Both the position numbers and the translations under genes were made by a program. A stretch of 38,995 nucleotides of DNA from Gammaproteobacteria bacterium (GTDB taxonomy: Bacteria; Pseudomonadota; Gammaproteobacteria; Steroidobacterales; Steroidobacteraceae). Position 1 is the first letter of the stretch. Every line of letters begins with the position of its first letter. Location: NCBI GenBank assembly GCA_027307325.1, contig DAHUXE010000140.1:1-38995 (forward strand), given 5' to 3'. Below, piece by piece: positions 24,719-31,967 of this stretch. The notes beneath the pieces are model-generated. The model was not told the origin of the DNA and searched no databases. It was given only the letters and a program-made list of their open reading frames with translations.

Positions 24719-26773
24719 TTACTCCGCGAGGCGGATCAGGGCGTCCACGGCCACCGCGCCGAGCGTCGCCGGACGCACGATGACGGGATTGATATCGAGC
24801 TCCGCCAGGGTCTCGAGATTGGCCTGCGCATAGCGGGCGCACGCGAGGGCGGTCTGCACCAGCGCCGGCACGTCGCCGGCAGGTCGGCCGCGGAAGCCCG
24901 CCAATAATCTTGACACACGCAGCCCAGCGAGCGCCGCCTCGATGGACGGGGCATCGAAGGGCGGCAGCAGAGTCACGCTGTCGCGCAGCAGCTCGGTGAG
25001 CACGCCGCCGGCGCCGAGAGTGAGCAGCTGGCCGAACTGCGGATCGACCGTGACGCCGACGAGTACCTCGGCCACGCCGTCGGTGACCATCTCCTCGATG
25101 AGCAGCGAATCGGAGAGCCGGGCGAGGCGCTGGGCGGCCTGCGCCGCCTCGGCGGCGCTGCGCACATTGAGCAGCACGCCGCCGGCTTCGGCCTTGTGCT
25201 CGAGGTCGGGGGTCGCGGCCTTGACGACGACCGGGAAGCCGAGCGCCTCCGCGGCACCGGCCGCATCGCGCGGGTGCACCACGGCGGAGCGCGGCACGCG
25301 TATGCCGTAGGCGGCGAGCGCCGCCTTGGCCTCGTGCTCACTGAGCGCGCGGGCGGGCTCCTTGAGGGCTCGCGGGCGCCGCAGCTCGACGCCCGCGCCG
25401 TGGCGCCAGGCCGCGCCGACGCCGCCGGCGAGGTCCAGTGCCTCGAGGCCTTCGCGCTGCCCCTGCAGCGGCACGACTCCCGCGGCCAGGCAGCGTTCGC
25501 GTGTTGCGGCGCCGAGCGACTCGGGGAGGGAGGAAATCACCGCTCCGCGGCTCGGTGCCCCGGGAATCGCCGCGATGAACTCTTCGATGCCGTTCAGGTA
25601 GGCGCTGGCGTCCGCTTCACCCTCGGGCGGACAGTCGATCATGAAGCCGACGGCGTCGAAGCCGGAGCGCTGCGCCACCGAGAACATGGCGCGCATGCGC
25701 GGGCGGTCGAACCAGACGTAGGTCTGGAAGTCGAACGGGTTCGCGACCGCCACCCGCTCGGAGAGAATCTCGCGCAGGCTCGCGGCGCTCGCCGCCGGCA
25801 GCGCAGCAAACTCGAGACCGAGCTGCCGCGAGCTGTCGGCGGTCATCGCCATGTCGCCGCCGGAGGCGCCCATGACGAGCACGCGCTTGCCGGGGAGCGG
25901 TCCGCCGCAATGAAATACCTTCAGCGTCTCGCACAGGGTGCCGAGCGAGTCGCAGCGCGCGATCCCGGCGCGGGCGCAGAAGGCGTCGAAGGCGGCGTCG
26001 GCGCCGGCGAGCGCGCCGGTGTGCGTGTGGGCGGTGCGTGCGGCCGCGGCGGTGCGCCCGGCCTTGACGAGCGCGATGGGCTTGTGGGCAGCGCGCGCAG
26101 CCGCGACGGCGTGCGCGAAGCGGCTCATATCCTTGACGCCCTCGAGGTACAGGCCGAAGGCGGTCACGCGCTCATCGGCGGCCAGCAGCTCGATCAGGTC
26201 CTCGGCCGCGAGGCGCGTCTGATTGCCGACCGTGAGGAGGCAGCCGATCGGCAGCGAGCGGCGGTTGAAGAGCAGATTGAGCGAGATGGTGCCGCTCTGG
26301 CAGATCAGCGCCACGCCGCGCTCGCGGCGCGCGCCCACCACCTGATCCGGCCACAGCGCCACCCCATCGAAGAAGTTGATGAAGCCGTAGCAGTTCGGGC
26401 CGAAGAAGGGCAGGTCCGGCGCGCTCGCGAGCAGCTCGTCCGTGAGGCGCTGCCCGTCCGCCGTGCCGCTCTCGGAGAAGCCGGCGGCAAAGCACACGAA
26501 GCCGCCCGCGCCGCGGGCGGCGAGCGCCGCGGCGATCGCCGGCACCTCGCGATTGGGCGCGGCGACGAACGCCGCATCCGGCGCGCCCGGTAGCTCGGCG
26601 ACCGAGCGGAAGTAGCGTTGCCCGGGGGTGGAGGGGCGCGACGGATGCACGCGCCAGAGCTCGCCCGAGTAGCCGACCCTGCTGCTGGCGGCGGCCACCG
26701 CGTCCGCCCACTCGCCGCCGACCAGCGCGACGCTGCGCGGGGCCAGCAGCCGCTGCATGGCACGGGGGTTCAT
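24719..26773 (-). CDS. ADP-forming acyl-CoA ligase (acetyl-CoA synthetase/ATP-grasp type)
   Basis: A protein of 684 residues with the layout of NDP-forming acyl-CoA synthetases. An N-terminal CoA-binding domain (LLAPRSVALVGG to FFGPNCYGFIN) is followed by a ligase-CoA region carrying the phosphohistidine motif (AHTHTGALAGADAAF). A C-terminal ATP-grasp domain runs from about residue 470 (EHEAKAALAAYGIRVPRS, then FPVVVKAATPDLEHKAEAGG, and LAELDINPVIV near the end). It makes a CoA thioester from a carboxylate, ATP and CoA. In this operon it could activate gamma-butyrobetaine, crotonobetaine or carnitine in place of CaiC. Its ATG overlaps the stop of the thioesterase gene by 4 bases. CaiD follows 5 bases after its stop. 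Confidence 0.82.
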   Translation of the reverse strand: MNPRAMQRLLAPRSVALVGGEWADAVAAASSRVGYSGELWRVHPSRPSTPGQRYFRSVAELPGAPDAAFVAAPNREVPAIAAALAARGAGGFVCFAAGFSESGTADGQRLTDELLASAPDLPFFGPNCYGFINFFDGVALWPDQVVGARRERGVALICQSGTISLNLLFNRRSLPIGCLLTVGNQTRLAAEDLIELLAADERVTAFGLYLEGVKDMSRFAHAVAAARAAHKPIALVKAGRTAAAARTAHTHTGALAGADAAFDAFCARAGIARCDSLGTLCETLKVFHCGGPLPGKRVLVMGASGGDMAMTADSSRQLGLEFAALPAASAASLREILSERVAVANPFDFQTYVWFDRPRMRAMFSVAQRSGFDAVGFMIDCPPEGEADASAYLNGIEEFIAAIPGAPSRGAVISSLPESLGAATRERCLAAGVVPLQGQREGLEALDLAGGVGAAWRHGAGVELRRPRALKEPARALSEHEAKAALAAYGIRVPRSAVVHPRDAAGAAEALGFPVVVKAATPDLEHKAEAGGVLLNVRSAAEAAQAAQRLARLSDSLLIEEMVTDGVAEVLVGVTVDPQFGQLLTLGAGGVLTELLRDSVTLLPPFDAPSIEAALAGLRVSRLLAGFRGRPAGDVPALVQTALACARYAQANLETLAELDINPVIVRPATLGAVAVDALIRLAE

Positions 26774-27252
26774 TGGCGCGCGCCGCCCGCGAGGCTGAGG
26801 GCGCGCGATGCCGGACCGAAGCCGGCGGCGGGAGCTGCCGCGGCGAGCGCGGCAATCGCCGCAGCGACCTCGGGCGGAAAGGGCGCGGAGCCCGCAGCAT
26901 CGCCCTGACGCACGTGCAGCAGCATGAACTCGACGGTCGCGGCCACGGGACCTGCGGGGAGGCGGCGGAGCGTGAAGCCCGCGTGCAGCCGCTTGACATC
27001 GCTGCCGAGGATCGTCACCTCGACCGCGCGGCGGTCGCTCTCCTTCACCTCGGAGAGGTAATGCACGTGCATTTCCAGGGTGTAGAGGGTGCAGCGCGTG
27101 CGCCTGCGGTAGGCGGCATCGATGCCGATACGGTCCATGAGCGCATCGCACGCGCTGCTCGCGATGAGCCCGTAGTACGCGTCGCGAACGTGGCCGTTAT
27201 AGTCGATCCACTCCGGCAGCATCGCCGTCTCGTAAATGGGAACTGCAGCCAC
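26770..27252 (-). CDS. Hotdog thioesterase, probable free betainyl-CoA thioesterase
   Basis: A thioesterase of 160 residues of the 4-hydroxybenzoyl-CoA type, with EWIDYNGHVRDAYYG (catalytic Asp17, YNGH to residue 21), then TLEMHVHYLSEV and GFTLRRL. It resembles the thioesterase domain fused to the carnitine dehydrogenase at 20597-22093 (EWVDYNGHMTDSRY). It lies directly after BKACE, whose product is expected to be betainyl-CoA, so hydrolysis to glycine betaine is the likely role. The GTG at 27252 is chosen because it keeps the VPIYETAMLPEW strand; an internal ATG at 27222 is possible. Its stop overlaps the ligase ATG by 4 bases. Confidence 0.78.
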   Translation of the reverse strand: MAAVPIYETAMLPEWIDYNGHVRDAYYGLIASSACDALMDRIGIDAAYRRRTRCTLYTLEMHVHYLSEVKESDRRAVEVTILGSDVKRLHAGFTLRRLPAGPVAATVEFMLLHVRQGDAAGSAPFPPEVAAAIAALAAAAPAAGFGPASRALSLAGGARQ

Positions 27253-27272
27253 GGCAGGAATTCGCGCCCGGC

Positions 27273-28172
27273 TCAGTGGAGCTCGAGACGGTCGCGGGCC
27301 TCGGCCGCGGTGACGACCCGCGCGCCCATGGCCTCGATGATCGTGCGGGCCTTCTCGACCAGCTGCGCGTTGCTCGCATAGACGCCGCGGCTCAGGTACA
27401 GGTTGTCCTCGAGTCCGACGCGCACGTTGCCGCCGAGCAGCACCGATTGCGCTACCCACGGCATCTGCATGCGGCTCACCGCGAACGAGGTCCAGACGCA
27501 CCGCGGCGGCAGGTAGTTCACCATGGCGAGCAGATGGGCGGTGTCCGCCGGCACTCCGTAGGGAATACCGGTGCACAGCTGGATGAGCGCCGGCGCGCCG
27601 ATGAGCTCTTCCTTGATCAGCTGCCTGACGAACCAGAGATTGCCGGTGTCGAACACCTCGAGCTCCGGCTTCACCCGCAGGTCGCGCAGGATGGCGGCGC
27701 CCTTGCGCAGGTAGCCGGGCGTCGAGACATAGGCACGATTGCCATCGCCGAAGTTGAGCGAGCCGCAGTCGAGCGTGGCGATGTCCGGGCGGTAGAGCCC
27801 CTCCTGGCACAGGTCGATCACGTGCCGCATGCGCTCTTCCTGACTGACGAAGTCCGTGCCCGCCGCCGGCGTGTCGGCGAGCCCATGGTCGCCGACGCAG
27901 ATATATCCGCCCATGCCGCAGGTGAGGTTCACGAGCACGTCGACCTTGCTTTCGCGGATGCGCCGCACGACCTCGCGATAGTGGCGCGTCGCCATGCTGA
28001 AGGCGCCGGTTTCGGGATCGCGCACGTGAATATGTACGATGGCGGCTCCGGCGCGGGCCGCCGCGACCGCGGATGCCGCGATCTGCTCGGGGGTGATCGG
28101 GCAGTGCGGACTCTTGGTAACCTTGGTGTCGTCGCCGGTGACGGCGCAGGTGATGATGACGTCGGAGTTCAT
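27273..28172 (-). CDS. BKACE-family beta-keto acid cleavage enzyme, probable 3-dehydrocarnitine cleavage enzyme
   Basis: A TIM-barrel metalloenzyme of 299 residues in the DUF849/BKACE family. The zinc-binding HIHVRD (H47, H49) is present, along with IITCAVTG at the N-terminus and QLCTGIPYGVPAD later. BKACE enzymes cleave a beta-keto acid with acetyl-CoA. The dehydrocarnitine type gives acetoacetate and betainyl-CoA. The substrate is inferred from its neighbours, a betainyl-CoA-type thioesterase 20 bases downstream and the carnitine dehydrogenase nearby. The start is ATG at 28172; the longer open frame upstream runs through an AT-rich promoter-like region. It is the first gene of a four-gene operon and is divergent from the aldehyde dehydrogenase. 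Confidence 0.86.
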   Translation of the reverse strand: MNSDVIITCAVTGDDTKVTKSPHCPITPEQIAASAVAAARAGAAIVHIHVRDPETGAFSMATRHYREVVRRIRESKVDVLVNLTCGMGGYICVGDHGLADTPAAGTDFVSQEERMRHVIDLCQEGLYRPDIATLDCGSLNFGDGNRAYVSTPGYLRKGAAILRDLRVKPELEVFDTGNLWFVRQLIKEELIGAPALIQLCTGIPYGVPADTAHLLAMVNYLPPRCVWTSFAVSRMQMPWVAQSVLLGGNVRVGLEDNLYLSRGVYASNAQLVEKARTIIEAMGARVVTAAEARDRLELH

Positions 28173-28204
28173 GTCGGCCCTCGAGCGCGGCGCGGGTGAC
28201 GTGG

Positions 28205-28228
28205 TAATATTATGGCGATAATAATATA
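28205..28228 (-). promoter_or_regulatory. AT-rich inverted repeat between BKACE and the aldehyde dehydrogenase
   Basis: TAATATTAT (28205-28213) and ATAATAATA (28218-28226) form an imperfect inverted repeat (8 of 9 positions) around GGCG. Read on the minus strand, the site begins TATATTATTA, which matches the decamer at 20531-20540 upstream of the carnitine dehydrogenase. The site lies in the 107-base gap between two divergent genes, 33 bases before the BKACE start and 52 before the aldehyde dehydrogenase ATG. It is a good candidate operator for a carnitine-responsive regulator. Confidence 0.5.
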
Positions 28229-28279
28229 GCTTCGCGGCGCGGCGCGGCAAGCAGCGCCCGGGTGCGAAAGGAGCGGCTC

Positions 28280-29704
28280 ATGCAGACTCAGTTGTTGATC
28301 GGCGGACGGCTCACAGGCGGCGAGGGGCCGCCGGAGACGGTGCTCGATGCGGCGAGCGGAGCGGCGATCGCCACGGTGGCGTCGGCGAGTGTCGAGCAGG
28401 TCGGGGCGGCGGTGGCCGCTGCCCAGGCGGCCTTCGACGGCTGGGCGGGCACGGCCCCCAGGGACCGTGCGGCGCTGCTGCTCAAGATCGCCGACGGGCT
28501 GGAGCGCGAGGCGGCCGCTTACGCGGGCCTCGAGTCGCGCAACACCGGCAAGCCCCTCGCGGCGATGCTCAACGACGAGATGCCGTCCATCGCGGACGTG
28601 TTCCGTTACTTCGCCGGCGCCTGCCGCATTCCGCAGGGGCTCGCGGCGGCGGAATCCCTGCCGGGCCATACCAGCATGATCCGCCGCGACCCGGTGGGTG
28701 TCGTGGGCTCGATCGCGCCATGGAACTATCCGCTGATGATGGCGGCGTGGAAGATCGCGCCGGCGATCGCCGCTGGCAATACGCTCGTTCTCAAGCCCTC
28801 CGAGCAGACGCCGCTCACGGCGCTCAAGCTCGGCGAGCAGCTCGCCGGGCTCCTGCCCCCCGGGGTCGTCAACATCGTGTGCGGGCGCGGCGAGCCGGTC
28901 GGCGCGGCGCTCGCGGCCCATCCGGGCGTGCGCATGGTGTCGCTCACCGGGGATGTCGGCACGGGCCAGAAGGTGCTGGCCGCGGCCGCCGCTAACCTCA
29001 AGCGCACCCACCTCGAGCTCGGTGGCAAGGCGCCGGTCATCGTCTTCGACGACGCCGATCTCGAGGCGGTCGTGGCCGGAGTACGCACCTTCGCCTTCTA
29101 CAACGCCGGCCAGGACTGCACCGCGGCCTGCCGCCTGTATGCGGGCGAGCGCATCTACGAGCGGCTGGTGGCGGATCTCAGCAGCGCGGCCCGCAGCATC
29201 CGGGTCGGTACGCAGCAGGAGGCGGGCGTCGAGATGGGCCCGCTGATCTCACAGCGGCAGCGCGAGCGCGTCGCGGGCATGGTGGCGCGCGCGGCGGCGT
29301 CGCCGCACATGGAGGTCACGACCGGCGGCAAGCAGCGTGCCGGCGGCGGCTTTTTCTACGAGCCGACGGTGATCGCCGGCGCCCGCCAGGGGGACGAGAT
29401 CGTGCAGCGCGAGGTGTTCGGGCCGGTCGTGTCGGTCACGCGCTTCGGCGACGACGCCGAAGCGCTCGCCTGGGCCAACGATTCCGAGTACGGGCTCGCC
29501 TCCTCGGTGTGGACCCGGGACATCTCGCGGGCGATGCGGGTCGCCGCGCGGCTGCAGTACGGGGCCACCTGGATCAACACGCATTTCGCCACGGTGAGCG
29601 AGATGCCGCACGGCGGCTTCAAGCGCTCGGGCTACGGCAAGGACCTGTCGGTGTACGCGCTCGAGGACTACACCGTGGTGCGCCACGTCATGGTGAAGCT
29701 CTGA
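28280..29704 (+). CDS. patD: PatD-type aldehyde dehydrogenase (gamma-aminobutyraldehyde or related amino-aldehyde)
   Basis: A dehydrogenase of 474 residues, the same length as E. coli PatD (YdcW), with strong agreement over the whole length: [30 protein letters not shown] and [19 protein letters not shown]. Catalytic residues are Glu246 (HLELGGK) and Cys280 ([11 protein letters not shown]). PatD oxidises 4-aminobutyraldehyde to GABA. The ATG at 28280 has AAGGAG six bases upstream, and it is preferred over a GTG at 28262. The location opposite the carnitine operon suggests that trimethylaminobutyraldehyde (giving gamma-butyrobetaine) or 4-guanidinobutyraldehyde (from AruI) could also be substrates. 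That is an inference. Confidence 0.82.
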   Translation: MQTQLLIGGRLTGGEGPPETVLDAASGAAIATVASASVEQVGAAVAAAQAAFDGWAGTAPRDRAALLLKIADGLEREAAAYAGLESRNTGKPLAAMLNDEMPSIADVFRYFAGACRIPQGLAAAESLPGHTSMIRRDPVGVVGSIAPWNYPLMMAAWKIAPAIAAGNTLVLKPSEQTPLTALKLGEQLAGLLPPGVVNIVCGRGEPVGAALAAHPGVRMVSLTGDVGTGQKVLAAAAANLKRTHLELGGKAPVIVFDDADLEAVVAGVRTFAFYNAGQDCTAACRLYAGERIYERLVADLSSAARSIRVGTQQEAGVEMGPLISQRQRERVAGMVARAAASPHMEVTTGGKQRAGGGFFYEPTVIAGARQGDEIVQREVFGPVVSVTRFGDDAEALAWANDSEYGLASSVWTRDISRAMRVAARLQYGATWINTHFATVSEMPHGGFKRSGYGKDLSVYALEDYTVVRHVMVKL

Positions 29705-29721
29705 TTTGAAGCTCGCATCGG

Positions 29722-29802
29722 ACATTGCGCTGCGCTGTCCTGCTGCGCGCAAGCCCTGGGCGCACATCCCTGTGCGCCCGCTCGGCGCGCTGCGCCTCGC
29801 CC
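29722..29802 (+). repeat. Hairpin repeat copy A
   Basis: An 81-base unit repeated at 29874-29954 with one mismatch (76 identical bases, then C/T, then GCCC). Inside is a hairpin GGGCGCACA-tccc-TGTGCGCCC (29758-29779). It lies directly after the aldehyde dehydrogenase stop. A related third copy with a different stem follows the binding-protein gene. Such repeated palindromes in intergenic DNA resemble REP/BIME elements. Confidence 0.8.
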
Positions 29803-29817
29803 TGGCACGATGCTCGC

Positions 29818-29872
29818 GGCGGCGCGCCAAAAGCGCGGTTTCGGCGCGCCGCCCGCCGCCGGCGGCGGCGGG
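29818..29872. repeat. Two palindromes between repeat copies A and B
   Basis: GGCGGCGCGCC (29818-29828) pairs with GGCGCGCCGCC (29843-29853), an 11-bp stem with a 14-base loop. It is immediately followed by CCCGCCGCCG (29852-29861) pairing with CGGCGGCGGG (29863-29872), separated by one base. They fill the interval between the two direct repeats. The whole block 29722-29954 is thus a chain of hairpins. Confidence 0.7.
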
Positions 29873-29873
29873 C

Positions 29874-29968
29874 ACATTGCGCTGCGCTGTCCTGCTGCGC
29901 GCAAGCCCTGGGCGCACATCCCTGTGCGCCCGCTCGGCGCGCTGCGCCTTGCCCATGTGCCTGGGCAG
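29874..29968 (+). repeat. Hairpin repeat copy B, running into the binding-protein start
   Basis: The second copy of the 81-base unit (29874-29954), with hairpin GGGCGCACA/TGTGCGCCC at 29910-29931. The following TGTGCCTGGGCAG (29956-29968) also follows copy C at 31105-31117, so the element extends to at least 29968. The proposed binding-protein ATG at 29955 lies inside the element. Confidence 0.75.
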
Positions 29969-31055
29969 CGGATTGCTGATTTCCGTGCTGGTCCTCGCCG
30001 CCTGCGGCGGCGGCGCGCACCGCGGCGGCGAGCAGCCCGTGCTGCACGTCTACAACTGGGCGGATTACATCGGCACGGACACCGTCGCCGAGTTCGAGCG
30101 CACGAGCGGCATCCGCGTCGACTATGACACCTACGACTCCGACGAGACCCTCGAAGCCAAGATGATGGCGGGCGACTCGGGTTACGACATAGTCAGCACC
30201 TCGACCGACTATTTCGCGCGCCAGATCAAGGCCGGCATTTACCAGCGCCTCGACCGCAGCAAGCTCCCAAACTGGGGCAACCTCGACCCCCACGCACTGG
30301 CGATCGAGGCCGCAGCCGACCCCGGCAACGCTCACGCGATGCCCTACCTGCACGCGGTCAACGGCTTCGCCTATAACGTGGACCAGATCCGGGCGCGCAT
30401 GCCGGACGCCCCGGTCGACAGCCTCGACCTGATCTTCAAGCCGGCGATTCTCGCCCGCTTCGCCGACTGCGGCGTGTCGTTTCTCGACTCCGCCGAGGAC
30501 GTGCTGCAGCTCGCGCTCAATTACCTGCACCTCGACCCGAACACGCAGAGCGCCGCCGACTATGCCCAGGCGGAGAAGCTGCTGCTCGCGGTGCGCCCGT
30601 ACGTCAGGGCCTTCGACTCCTCCGAGTACATGAACGGGCTCATCAACGGCGAGTTCTGCATCTCCATGTCGTGGTCGGCGGATTACTCGACCGCGCGCGC
30701 CCGCGCCCGGGCGGCGGGGGTCGACGTGCACCTGGCGTTCACCGTGCCGAAGGAGGGCGCCAACGGCACTTACGACGCGCTGCTGATCCCAGCCGATGCG
30801 CCGCACCCGCAGAACGCGCACAAGTTCCTCAACTTCATCCTCGAGCCGAAGGTGATCGCGGCCATCACCAACGAGATTCACTACGGCAACGACAACCGCG
30901 CGGCCGATGCTTACGTCGATCCGCAGATCCTCCATGACCCGACGATCTACCCGACGCCCGCAGTCGAGGCGCGGCTCTATCACTCCCACGAGGTCGCGCC
31001 GCCGCTCGAGCGGCTGCGCACGCGCACCTGGACCCGCCTCAAGACCGCGCTTTAA
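29955..31055 (+). CDS. PotF/PotD-like polyamine-type substrate-binding lipoprotein
   Basis: A binding protein of 366 residues (E. coli PotF has 370). It begins with a short lipoprotein signal peptide, LLISVLVLAAC, with the acylated Cys at 17. The mature part has LHVYNWADYIGTDTVAEFE, YDTYDSDETLEAKMMAG, SGYDIVSTSTDYFARQIKAG and the ligand-pocket region EFCISMSWSADYSTA. It binds a polyamine or similar amine for an ABC importer. The start is uncertain: no good ribosome-binding site is visible, the signal peptide lacks N-terminal positive charge, and the ATG lies in repeat copy B. The open frame extends upstream to 29706 through the repeats. Permease genes of the same type lie convergently at 31130-32858. 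Confidence 0.78.
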   Translation: MCLGSGLLISVLVLAACGGGAHRGGEQPVLHVYNWADYIGTDTVAEFERTSGIRVDYDTYDSDETLEAKMMAGDSGYDIVSTSTDYFARQIKAGIYQRLDRSKLPNWGNLDPHALAIEAAADPGNAHAMPYLHAVNGFAYNVDQIRARMPDAPVDSLDLIFKPAILARFADCGVSFLDSAEDVLQLALNYLHLDPNTQSAADYAQAEKLLLAVRPYVRAFDSSEYMNGLINGEFCISMSWSADYSTARARARAAGVDVHLAFTVPKEGANGTYDALLIPADAPHPQNAHKFLNFILEPKVIAAITNEIHYGNDNRAADAYVDPQILHDPTIYPTPAVEARLYHSHEVAPPLERLRTRTWTRLKTAL

Positions 31056-31058
31056 TTA

Positions 31059-31117
31059 TGGGCGGCCATCCTGGCCGCCCGCTCGGTCCTTCGGCCCTCG
31101 CCCCTGTGCCTGGGCAG
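31059..31117 (+). repeat. Hairpin repeat copy C with compensatory stem changes
   Basis: A hairpin GGGCGGCC-ATCCT-GGCCGCCC (31060-31080) occupies the same place as the GGGCGCACA/TGTGCGCCC stem of copies A and B. The flanks GCTCGG and TGTGCCTGGGCAG (31105-31117) match copy A or B. Stem bases differ on both sides so that pairing is kept. It starts 4 bases after the binding-protein stop and may act as a terminator between the two convergent units. Confidence 0.65.
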
Positions 31118-31129
31118 GGCGCGCAGCGC

Positions 31130-31960
31130 TCACTGCTCTGCGAGCTGCATCTCGAGCCGCCGGCGGCGCTCGGCGCGTTTCATGAGCCATCCGGCGGCGA
31201 GGATGACGGCCCCCACTGCGCAGACGATGAGGCTCGCGAGCGCGTTGATATCCGGGCTCACGCCGAGCTTCACTTTCGAGTAGATCACCATCGGCAGCGT
31301 GCTGGCTCCCGGGCCGGAGACGAAGCTCGAGATCACGAGGTCATCGAGGGAGAGCGTGAAGCACAGCAGCCAGCTGGACACGATCGCGGGGGCGATGATC
31401 GGCAGCGTGATCTCGAGAAAGGCGCGCGCGGGACCTGCGCCCAAGTCCATGGCGGCTTCCTCGAGCGAGCGGTCGGCGCTTGCGAGGCGCGCCTGAACGG
31501 TGATCGTCACATAGGCGGTGCAGAAGGTGACGTGCGCGAGGACGATGGTGGTGAAGCCGCGGTGCGGCCAGGAGATCAGCTGCATCATCGAGACGAACAG
31601 CAGCAGCTGCGTGATCCCGGTGATGATCTCCGGCATGACGAGCGGCGCATTCACCATCCCGGTGAGCAGGAGCCTCCCGGGAAATCTGGCGAACCGCACC
31701 AGCGCGACGGCTGCCAGCGTGCCGAGGACCACCGCGCCGCTGGAGGCGCTCACCGCCACTTCCAGCGACAGCAGCGCGGCTTCGAGCAGCTGGCGGTTGT
31801 GCCACAGCGTCCCGTACCAGGCGGTGGAGAAGCCACCCCAGACGTTGACCAGCGGCGAGGCGTTGAACGAGTAGCCGATCAGCACCAGGATCGGGATGTA
31901 GAGGATCGCGATGCCGAGGCACAGCACCGAGAGCAGGAACAGGGACGAGCGGCGTTCCAT
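31130..31960 (-). CDS. PotI-like polyamine ABC transporter permease
   Basis: An inner-membrane permease of 276 residues with six hydrophobic segments. It begins with a membrane helix (SLFLLSVLCLGIAILYIPILV) and the PotC/PotI segment LIGYSFNAS. The conserved ATPase-contact loop is EEAAMDLGAGPARAFLEITLP, followed by FTLSLDDLVISSFVSGPG. It matches the PotI/PotC family. The ATG at 31960 follows the PotH stop after 7 bases. It ends convergently 74 bases from the binding-protein gene. No ATPase gene follows. Confidence 0.87.
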   Translation of the reverse strand: MERRSSLFLLSVLCLGIAILYIPILVLIGYSFNASPLVNVWGGFSTAWYGTLWHNRQLLEAALLSLEVAVSASSGAVVLGTLAAVALVRFARFPGRLLLTGMVNAPLVMPEIITGITQLLLFVSMMQLISWPHRGFTTIVLAHVTFCTAYVTITVQARLASADRSLEEAAMDLGAGPARAFLEITLPIIAPAIVSSWLLCFTLSLDDLVISSFVSGPGASTLPMVIYSKVKLGVSPDINALASLIVCAVGAVILAAGWLMKRAERRRRLEMQLAEQ

Positions 31961-31967
31961 GCCTTCT

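Noticed and set aside
28280-29704. Betaine aldehyde dehydrogenase BetB
   Set aside because: The length and full-length agreement match PatD; no betA is adjacent.
29706-29954. Upstream extension of the binding lipoprotein
   Set aside because: The extra 83 residues are encoded by repeats A and B and would bury the lipoprotein signal peptide; the extension is probably not translated, although the true start is uncertain.
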